A stretch of 64,000 bases of DNA from Sphaerisporangium sp. TRM90804 (GTDB lineage: Bacteria > Actinomycetota > Actinomycetes > Streptosporangiales > Streptosporangiaceae), in the NCBI RefSeq assembly GCF_029846175.1, contig NZ_JARWAC010000007.1, forward strand, positions 372,001 through 436,000, in the 5' to 3' direction. Positions 58,026-64,000 of this stretch are shown here, one piece after another. Each line of letters opens with the position of its first letter. Positions within the stretch are counted from its first letter, which is position 1. The position numbers and the translations under genes are program-made. Under the pieces are notes generated by a model. That model made no database searches. It saw only the letters and a program-made list of their open reading frames with translations, and was not told the DNA's origin.

Positions 58026-59249
58026 ATGCGCCGAGCACGCGCCATGACGCGAAATCCGGCTCTCGCCTGGCTGAGCCACCCCGCGACGGTCACGGCCGTG
58101 ATGGTTCTGCTGCTCAACGACCACTTCCTCAAGCACCTGTGGCCGGGCGTCGTCACCGGGAAGCTGAGCGACGTCGCGGGCATGCTGGTCGCCCCGCCGC
58201 TGCTGGCGCTGCCGGTGTCCGTCTTCGGGTTCGCCCGCCGGCAACCGTGCGCCGACCGCCTCGCCGTCGCCTCGCTGCTGCTCACCGGGAGCGGCTTCGC
58301 CCTCGTCAAGGCCACCCCGGCCGGAGCCTCCCTGGCTTCTCAGGTGTGGTCCACGGTCGCCGGCCCGTCCGTGGTGCTCGCCGACGTCTCCGACCTCGTC
58401 GCGCTTGCGGCGCTGGGCGTGGCGTGGTGGGTGTGGCGGCGCGCCCGGCACGCCGCCGTGCACACGGGGACGGCACGGGTGATGCTCGTGGTCCCCGTGG
58501 CGATGTTCGCGGTCGTCGCCACCCCGGCCCCCGCCGAATACCACGCGGACGCCGTCGGCACACAAGGCGGAGTGATCGTCGTCCGCGCCTCCACGGGGCT
58601 GGTGGTCAGCCGGGACGGCGGCGCCACCTGGCGGTCGGAATCCGACGACGCCGCGCTGCCGGGTTCCGGCGCCATCCGGCCGGTCACCCCCGGCCTCGAC
58701 GCCGGAGACGGAGCCGTGACCAGGCCCGTCTTCCGGGAGCCGGAGCCGAGCACGAAGGCGTGTGTACCCGGGCGGCCGGAGCACTGCTACCGCGTCGACC
58801 CGCCCGCCATGCGCCTGAGCGCGACCACCGACGGCGGCGCCACCTGGACGACCACGTGGCAGGTCCCCCCTCAGGTGCGGGAACGGCTGAGGGGGTCGTG
58901 CACCCCCGAAGACGACCCCCCCTCCTCGAAGGCGGTCGCCGTACTCCCCCGGACGGGGGGACACGTCGTGGTGGTCGCGAACGGATGCGACGGGATCGCG
59001 GTGCGGGACCCGTCGGGAACCTGGCACCGGTTCACCTTCACGGCCAATCTCGACCCCCAGCCGCAGGGCGCACCCTGGCCGTTCACCGAGCAGGCTCTCC
59101 CCGCGACCGGTCCGCCCCCCGCGGAGGAGAACGGCCGCGCTCGTTCTCTCCGCAACTCACTGATCATCGCCGCGGTGGCCGGGAGCCTGGTCTGCCTGGC
59201 GCTCATCTCGGTCGGCCTGCGCCGCAGGGCCTTGCGGCGCGCTGATTGA
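58026..59249 (+). CDS. Membrane protein with Asp-box (BNR) motifs
   Basis: A ~407-residue protein. Four to five N-terminal helices (VMVLLLNDHFLKHLWPGVVT, LLTGSGFALVKATPAGASLAS) are followed at ~165 by an extracytoplasmic beta domain with two Asp-boxes, SRDGGATWRSE and TTDGGATWTTT, and two near-conserved cysteines (KACVPGRPEHC). C-terminal helix at ~385-400. Asp-boxes occur in sialidases and beta-propellers; only two are visible, so a full propeller is unlikely. ATG 58026 or 58044 may start it. Confidence 0.78.
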   Translation: MRRARAMTRNPALAWLSHPATVTAVMVLLLNDHFLKHLWPGVVTGKLSDVAGMLVAPPLLALPVSVFGFARRQPCADRLAVASLLLTGSGFALVKATPAGASLASQVWSTVAGPSVVLADVSDLVALAALGVAWWVWRRARHAAVHTGTARVMLVVPVAMFAVVATPAPAEYHADAVGTQGGVIVVRASTGLVVSRDGGATWRSESDDAALPGSGAIRPVTPGLDAGDGAVTRPVFREPEPSTKACVPGRPEHCYRVDPPAMRLSATTDGGATWTTTWQVPPQVRERLRGSCTPEDDPPSSKAVAVLPRTGGHVVVVANGCDGIAVRDPSGTWHRFTFTANLDPQPQGAPWPFTEQALPATGPPPAEENGRARSLRNSLIIAAVAGSLVCLALISVGLRRRALRRAD

Positions 59250-59343
59250 GCGCCGGGGCGCCGAACCAGGCGATCATATGGGTCGTCGGACGCTCGCCCG
59301 GCGCCGTCCTGAACACGACGACACGAAATGGCGGACCGTCGAA

Positions 59344-59700
59344 ATGATCGAGCTGGGGTCGCGGGAGCGGGCGCAGCCGCCGCCCGCACGTGTCGTGTGG
59401 GAGAGCCTGCGTGACCCCCGGCGAGCCGGTGGGCGGCAGTGGCTGGAACTGCGGCCGGGGGAGGTCGAGCCGCGCGTTCTGCGGGCGGTGGAGCCGGAGC
59501 TCGTCGTCTGGTCGTCGTTGTGGCCAGAAAGGGCCGGTGACGAGATCCGGTTCGACATCCGGCCGGCGCCGAACGGGTGCCTGCTGCGCTGGACGCTGCT
59601 GACGCCTGGGGAGGCGCCGGAGCAGGCGGTGGTCGGCCGGCTGCGTTACCGGCTCAACCATCTGATCAACGCTCGGCTGCGGTTCTCCTTCGGGCAGTGA
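59344..59700 (+). CDS. SRPBCC-like hypothetical protein
   Basis: A 118-residue soluble protein from ATG 59344 (MIELGSRERAQPPPARVVWE). The VVWESLRDP start, W-x-E-L segment, an alternating-strand region (VVWSSLWPERAGDEIRFDI, LLRWTLLTPG) and a C-terminal helix fit a Bet-v1/START-like lipid-binding fold. ATG 59278 would add 22 residues with no motif. No enzyme motif is visible. Convergent with the MmpL gene. Confidence 0.7.
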   Translation: MIELGSRERAQPPPARVVWESLRDPRRAGGRQWLELRPGEVEPRVLRAVEPELVVWSSLWPERAGDEIRFDIRPAPNGCLLRWTLLTPGEAPEQAVVGRLRYRLNHLINARLRFSFGQ

Positions 59701-59809
59701 CGTCTCTGCGGGCGACCGCGCCTTATCACACGCTCGATCCCGATTTGTACCGTGTTTACAGGCCGGCGACGCCCGGTGGCGCCCGTCAGGATCGGGGTGA
59801 CGAGCCGGA

Positions 59810-61903
59810 TCACCTCGGCGTTCCGGCCGGAGCCCGGGACGCCTGTTCCTCTCCCCTCAGGCCCAGGCGGCTGGGCCACCAGGCCCGCGCGTCCAGGTCG
59901 CGGATCAGCGCCGGGACCAGCAGGGAGCGCACCACCAGGGTGTCGAGCAGGACGCCGAAGGCGACGATGAAGGCCGTCTGCAGGAGGAAGGCCAGCGGGA
60001 TCACGGCCAGGGCGGCGAAGGTGGCGGCGAGCACGACCCCCGCCGACGTGATCACTCCGCCGGTGGTGACCAGCCCGCGCAGGACGCCCTCCCGGGTCCC
60101 GTGGAGCGCGGTCTCCTCGCGCACCCTGGACATGAGGAAGATGTTGTAGTCGACACCCAGCGCGACCAGGAAGACGAACCCGTACAGCGGCACGGACGCG
60201 TCGCTGCCGGTGAAGCCGAACACGTGCGTGAAGACGAGCGCGGAGACGCCGAGGGTGGCCAGGAAGTTCAGCGCCACGGTGACCACCAGCAGCACGGGCG
60301 TCAGCAGCGAGCGCAGCAGGACGATCAGGATCAGCAGGATGATCGCCAGCACGACCGGGACGATGAGCAGGGTGTCGCTCTTCGCGGTCTCCGTCGTGTC
60401 GTACCGCTGGGCGCTGTACCCGCCGACCATGACGCCGTTCTCGGAGTCGAGGGCGGTGCGCAGACGCTTGACCGTGTCCTGGGCGGCGTCGCCGTCCGGC
60501 GCGTCGCTCAGCGTCGCCTCCACCAGCGCGAGCCCGTCGACGATCTTCGGGGGGCCGCCCGGACGGCCGCTCTCGGACACCACCGCAGCGTCGGACACCC
60601 CTTCGACGCCGCCTGCCGCCCGCGCCACGGCCGCGGCACGTCCGGCGGGCGCGACGATGACGGCGGGCTGGCCCGAGCCTTCGGGGTAGTGCTCGCTCAG
60701 CGTCGCCTGTGCGGCCACCGACGGCGCGTCGTTGACGAACGTCTCGTCCAGCGGCACGCCCCTGGCGTTCAGCTGCGGCGCCATGAGGGCGAGGGCGATG
60801 AGCGGCAGGATGGTCGCGATCCAGAGCCGGCGCGGACGGCGGTCGACCACGGCGGCGACGCGGCCCCAGATGCCGCGGGTGCCGGCGTCGGCCGGGTGCG
60901 GCTTCGCCGGCCACAGGGCGGCGCGTCCGAGCAGGACGAGCACCGCGGGCAGGAACGTGAGCGCGCTCAGCGCAGCGCACACGATGCCGATGGCGCCGAC
61001 GGGGCCGAGCGCGCGGTTGTTGGTCAGGTTGCTGAGCAGCAGCGCGAGCAGGCCCAGGGCCACCGTGGCGGCGCTGGCCACGATGGGACCGAACGAGCGC
61101 CGCAGCGCGACGCGGCCCGCGGCGAAGCGGTCGCCGGTGGTCGCCAGCTCCTCCCGGAAGCGGGCGGTCAGCAGCAGGGCGTAGTCGGTGGCCGCGCCGA
61201 TGACCAGGATGAACAGGATGCCCTGCACCTGGCCGTCCACCCGGACGATGTCGCGGTCGGCCAGGAAGTACACCACGGCGCACGCCAGGCCCAGCGCGAA
61301 GATCGCGCCGACGATGATGACGAGGGGCAGCAGCACGCTCCGGTACACCGCCAGCAGGATGATCAGCACGGCGAGCAGCGCCACCCCCAGCAGCAGGCCG
61401 TCGATCCCGGCGAACGCGTCGGACAGGTCGGCCCGGGTGGCGGCCGGGCCCGCGAGCTCGGCCCGCAGGCCGTCGACCGCCACCGCCGAGCCGATCCGGT
61501 CGAGGATCTCGCCGAGCGCGTCGTCGACGCCGGAAGCGAGCTGCACTATGCCCCGCAGTGCTTTGCCGTCGTCCGACCCGATGGCGGGGCTGGGGGTCCC
61601 GGCGACGCCTGTCGTGCCGCGCAGCGAGGCGAGCGCCCGGGTAGCGGCGGCGGTCTGCTCGGGGGTGACGTCCGCGCCGCCGGCGGTCCAGACCACGATG
61701 AGCGGTTGGGTCTCACCGGCGCGGAACCGTTCCCGCACCTCCAGCACGCGGGTCGACTCCGCGCTCTGCGGCAGGAACGCCGCCTGGTCGTTCGTGGACA
61801 CCTCGGTGAGCTTGCCGGCGAACGGCCCGAGCCCTCCGCCCACCGCCAGCCAGACCAGCACCAGCAGAGCCGGAACGAGCCAGCGGATCGGCTGCCGCGC
61901 CAT
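59810..61903 (-). CDS. MMPL-family RND transporter
   Basis: A 697-residue exporter with two repeats of about six helices around large extracytoplasmic loops. Conserved cytoplasmic-side segments GAATDYALLLTARFREEL and ALGVDYNIFLMSRVREETAL carry the Asp-Tyr pairs of proton relay. Likely exports lipids, siderophores or drugs using the proton gradient. Divergent from a MarR repressor across a 37-bp inverted repeat, which suggests inducible control and a drug or lipid-stress role. Confidence 0.93.
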   Translation of the reverse strand: MARQPIRWLVPALLVLVWLAVGGGLGPFAGKLTEVSTNDQAAFLPQSAESTRVLEVRERFRAGETQPLIVVWTAGGADVTPEQTAAATRALASLRGTTGVAGTPSPAIGSDDGKALRGIVQLASGVDDALGEILDRIGSAVAVDGLRAELAGPAATRADLSDAFAGIDGLLLGVALLAVLIILLAVYRSVLLPLVIIVGAIFALGLACAVVYFLADRDIVRVDGQVQGILFILVIGAATDYALLLTARFREELATTGDRFAAGRVALRRSFGPIVASAATVALGLLALLLSNLTNNRALGPVGAIGIVCAALSALTFLPAVLVLLGRAALWPAKPHPADAGTRGIWGRVAAVVDRRPRRLWIATILPLIALALMAPQLNARGVPLDETFVNDAPSVAAQATLSEHYPEGSGQPAVIVAPAGRAAAVARAAGGVEGVSDAAVVSESGRPGGPPKIVDGLALVEATLSDAPDGDAAQDTVKRLRTALDSENGVMVGGYSAQRYDTTETAKSDTLLIVPVVLAIILLILIVLLRSLLTPVLLVVTVALNFLATLGVSALVFTHVFGFTGSDASVPLYGFVFLVALGVDYNIFLMSRVREETALHGTREGVLRGLVTTGGVITSAGVVLAATFAALAVIPLAFLLQTAFIVAFGVLLDTLVVRSLLVPALIRDLDARAWWPSRLGLRGEEQASRAPAGTPR

Positions 61904-61924
61904 GAGACCACCTCGCCAGACGAG

Positions 61925-61961
61925 TTAACTCAATCATTGAGATACTTAATAATTGAGTTAA
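61925..61961. promoter_or_regulatory. MarR-type operator between mmpL and marR genes
   Basis: Inverted repeat ttaactcaat / attgagttaa, 17 bases between arms, with a nested 13-bp palindrome ctcaatcattgag (61929-61941). Strikingly AT-rich for the window. Placed 21 bases before mmpL and 14 before marR, covering both promoters. Confidence 0.8.
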
Positions 61962-61975
61962 TGTAGCATGGCCGC

Positions 61976-62446
61976 ATGAGCGCCGACAGGGGGGACGGCA
62001 TAGACCTGCTGTCCTTCGCGGTACGACTGCGCCGGATGACCGCCGAGTTCAACCGCATCGCCCACGAGTTCGCCGGCCACCACGGGCTGCACCCCACCGA
62101 CGTCCAGGCGCTCATCAAGATCTTCGACGCGCCATCGCCGATCACCCCCAGCCGGCTGCGGGCGGAGCTGAACCTCACCTCAGGGGCCGTCACCGCGTGC
62201 CTCGACAGGCTGGAGCGCGCCGGCCACATCCGCCGCGTACGCGACGTCCACGATCGGCGCGTCGTCCACCTGCACTACCTCGACGCCGCGAAGGAGCTCG
62301 CCGCCACCTTCTTCCGCCCGCTCGGCCGCAGCACCGACAACGCTCTGCGCCGTTTCAGCCCGGAGGAACTGCGCACCGCCGCCGCCTTCCTCGACGCCAT
62401 GAACGAGGAGCTCGAGCTGCTGCGAGCACCACCGGACTCCCCCTGA
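61976..62446 (+). CDS. MarR-family transcriptional regulator
   Basis: A 156-residue winged-helix regulator. ALIKIFDAPSPITPSRLRAE is the HTH start, LNLTSGAVTACLDRLERAGH the recognition helix, and IRRVRDVHDRRVVHLHYLDA the wing with the D-x-R-x-x-R pattern. Dimer helices at both ends. Binds, by position, the palindrome in the divergent region and controls the MMPL transporter. Confidence 0.93.
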   Translation: MSADRGDGIDLLSFAVRLRRMTAEFNRIAHEFAGHHGLHPTDVQALIKIFDAPSPITPSRLRAELNLTSGAVTACLDRLERAGHIRRVRDVHDRRVVHLHYLDAAKELAATFFRPLGRSTDNALRRFSPEELRTAAAFLDAMNEELELLRAPPDSP

Positions 62447-62842
62447 GCATGGACGGAAGGCGCGGTCCGGTGGATGCTTGTCTCCCGGGCACCGTGTACG
62501 GATGGACGTGGCCATGGCGAACTCGCCGAGCGACTGCCCGCTGACGCTCGACCTGCCGCATGATCCGCGGCGCACGCTGCTTGATCTCACCGGAGCGCCG
62601 GCCGTTGTCAGGGCGTGCGCGTACCACACCTACACGACCATGGAAGACGCCGTGGTCATAGGTTCCCGCGTGCTTTCCGGTCAGGTCGTGGACGCATGAT
62701 GGCGATCACATCGCTGAGCACGTCCACGCGAGGACGCTAGCAGGAGACGATCGCGTATGAATTCCAGATGCCGAAGCATTGGTCATCCGGGCCCGGCCCC
62801 CTAGCGTTGTCGATCAGACAACTCCGCGATGGGAGGCCTTGG
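62447..62842. promoter_or_regulatory. Intergenic region with a doubtful short ORF and an NmrA-gene palindrome
   Basis: 62502-62699 is a plus frame (core MANSPSDCPLTLDLPHDPRR, then VRACAYHTYTTMEDAVVIGS) that may join two gene scraps; too weak to call a gene. 62807-62821 is a perfect inverted repeat ttgtc-gatca-gacaa, 22 bases before ATG 62843, a likely operator of the downstream gene. TAGCGT at 62802 could be its -10. Confidence 0.45.
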
Positions 62843-63679
62843 ATGCCGGGACGGATTCTGGTCACCGGGGCGACCGGCACGGTCGGCCGCCAGGTGACGG
62901 AGCTGCTGCTGGAGGCCGGGGCCGAGGTTCGCGCGTTCACACGAGGGCAGGCCGATCTTCCGCCCGCTGTGGAGTGCGCGCGCGGCGATCTGTCGGCGCC
63001 CGGCTCGCTGGACGCCGCTGTCGAGGGCGTCGAGGCCGTGTTCCTGGTCTGGCCGTTCGCCACGGTGGAGGGGCTCGGGGCGGTGCTGGCGACGGCGGCC
63101 GAGCACGCCCGCCGGGTGGTCTACCTGTCGTCGGCGGCGGTGCGTGAGCACGAACGCCAGGCCGAGCGGCTGATCGAACGGTCGGGGCTGGAGTGGACGG
63201 TCCTGCGCCCGCACGCGTTCGCGGCCAACGCCCTGCGCTGGGCCGGGCCGATCCGTGCCGAGGGCGCGGTGCGTGAGCCGTACGGCCAGGCCGCCATGTC
63301 GCCGGTGCACGAGCGGGACATCGCGGCGGTCGCCGTGCGCGCGCTGACCGAGGCCGGGCACGCCGGCGCCGTCTACGAGCTGACCGGGCCGCAGTCGCTG
63401 ACCCAGGCCGAGCAGGTGGGCGTCATCGGCGAGGTGATCGGCCGCCCGGTGCGCTGGGAGGAGACCTCCCCGCAGGACGCCCGGCGGCGGATGCTGGCCC
63501 GGGGCTGGCCGGCGCAGGCCGTGGACGGCATCCTGCGCGCCCAGGCCGGGATGACCATCGGCCCGGCGCCGGTCACCGCCGCCGTCGAGGAGGTCACCGG
63601 GGACGCGGCGCGGACGTTCCGCTCGTGGGTGGCCGAGAACGCCCACGCCTTCCGCGCCGTCGCGCGCGTCCCCTCCTAG
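62843..63679 (+). CDS. NAD(P)H-binding NmrA/atypical-SDR family protein
   Basis: A 278-residue atypical SDR. GATGTVGRQVTELLLEAGAEV is the dinucleotide-binding motif; the VVYLSSAAV region lacks the Y-x-x-x-K of true dehydrogenases. ERSGLEWTVLRPHAFAANAL and VHERDIAAVAVRAL are typical of NmrA-like and quinone-oxidoreductase-2-like proteins. Either a redox sensor or NAD(P)H quinone reductase. GGGAGG precedes ATG 62843. Its TAG stop overlaps the convergent NUDIX TAG inside ctag at 63676. Confidence 0.88.
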   Translation: MPGRILVTGATGTVGRQVTELLLEAGAEVRAFTRGQADLPPAVECARGDLSAPGSLDAAVEGVEAVFLVWPFATVEGLGAVLATAAEHARRVVYLSSAAVREHERQAERLIERSGLEWTVLRPHAFAANALRWAGPIRAEGAVREPYGQAAMSPVHERDIAAVAVRALTEAGHAGAVYELTGPQSLTQAEQVGVIGEVIGRPVRWEETSPQDARRRMLARGWPAQAVDGILRAQAGMTIGPAPVTAAVEEVTGDAARTFRSWVAENAHAFRAVARVPS

Positions 63680-64000
63680 AGGCCGGGGACTTCGCCGTCC
63701 AGCTCGCCGGGCGCGCCGGCGCGACCGTGATCGCCACCGCGGTTAGCCGCGGCGCCGCCGTGGACCGCGTTCTTGGCGTGGGCCGCGTCCTCGGCGTGCG
63801 GTCGCTGGAGCAGCAGCAGCATGTGGGCGGCGACGGTGGAGGAGTCGGTGATCGACCCGTCGAGGATCATCCGCTCGAACTCCGCGCGGTCCACCCAGCG
63901 CTGGCGCATGTCCTGCTCGGTGTGCTCGCGGTCGGTCTTCCCCTTCGTCAGGCCGGTGGCCAGGTACACGTGCAGCCGTTGGTCGGTGATGCCGTGGGCG
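63676..64000 (-). CDS. NUDIX hydrolase, C-terminal part (ADP-ribose pyrophosphatase-like; 5' end outside window)
   Basis: The minus frame runs to the window end: HGITDQRLHVYLATGLTKGK, DREHTEQDMRQRWVDRAEFE and RMILDGSITDSSTVAAHMLL. The LATGL segment and the E-x(n)-F-x-x-M-I-x-x-G-x-I-x-D tail are the usual end of ADP-ribose pyrophosphatases. The Nudix box itself lies beyond 64000. A low-complexity tail (HAEDAAHAKNAVHGGAAANR) follows the domain. Hydrolyses a nucleoside diphosphate-linked substrate. Confidence 0.85.
   Translation of the reverse strand, partial: AHGITDQRLHVYLATGLTKGKTDREHTEQDMRQRWVDRAEFERMILDGSITDSSTVAAHMLLLLQRPHAEDAAHAKNAVHGGAAANRGGDHGRAGAPGELDGEVPGL

Noticed and set aside
60101-61966. 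620-codon frame opposite the MMPL exporter
   Set aside because: Very Gln/Asp/His/Arg-rich, no domain; an antisense shadow.
62502-62699. Short protein MANSPSDCPLTLDLPHDPRR...
   Set aside because: Two motif-like scraps joined, no ribosome site, no consistent family; kept as part of an intergenic note only.

Overview
This window is chromosomal DNA of a high-GC Gram-positive actinomycete. The evidence is strong G/C bias at third codon positions, many GTG and TTG starts, ATGA/GTGA start-stop overlaps, possible leaderless starts, and typical actinobacterial families (DLW-39 protein, PucR, WYL, LacI, PknB-like kinase, DyP peroxidase, MmpL-type RND). Assignment to the Streptosporangiales (Nonomuraea/Streptosporangium-like) is an inference from overall character only. 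No rRNA, CRISPR array or intact transposase was seen.

Layout. 1-6783: operon for peptide uptake and D-amino-acid handling (fused permease/ATPase, second ATPase, S12 serine hydrolase, GNAT transferase, N-succinylamino-acid-racemase-type enolase, PucR regulator), followed by an internally deleted GNAT relic. 7257-14464: envelope/redox block (epimerase, polytopic membrane protein, GT2, DUF2064, DUF421, cytochrome b/molybdopterin oxidoreductase, membrane protein, methyltransferase); two of its transcription units share an unusual promoter-like block. 14492-19491: small secreted protein, secreted pectate lyase, arylamine N-acetyltransferase, DUF72 protein, metallo-hydrolase. 19582-22860: pobA-pcaH-pcaG with a divergent IclR regulator and a 19-bp palindrome between them. 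22871-25498: acetyl-xylan-esterase-type hydrolase, WYL regulator, hypothetical protein.

25499-31374 is the accessory region. A cluster of DnaA-box-like 9-mers precedes a DLW-39 gene, a phosphonatase-like HAD gene and tRNA-Ala(TGC). The tRNA 3' half occurs three times in direct orientation (26812, 28062, 29949), each copy followed by a hairpin, and the first two also by a decayed tyrosine-recombinase gene. I read this as two shrunken integrative elements accreted in tandem at the tRNA; each still carries a small glycine-rich membrane-protein gene.

31375-42665: Ser/Thr kinase; three-gene DyP peroxidase operon; acyl-adenylate ligase, FMN alpha-hydroxy-acid oxidase and membrane-anchored P450 followed by a two-component system. 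43081-51269: eight-gene glycan-type locus (membrane protein, GT2, YvcK/CofD-like protein, HAD phosphatase, nucleotidyltransferase, GT4, flippase, GT4), the last seven in one tightly coupled operon. 51503-57286: beta-glucoside uptake and hydrolysis operon with a divergent LacI regulator and tandem operators. 57463-64000: broken AraC gene, membrane protein with Asp-box motifs, SRPBCC-like protein, MmpL/MarR divergent pair, NmrA-type oxidoreductase and a truncated NUDIX gene.

The best candidates for undescribed biology are the YvcK-like glycan operon, the DyP operon with two unassigned partners, the D-peptide operon, and the tandem relic elements at tRNA-Ala.
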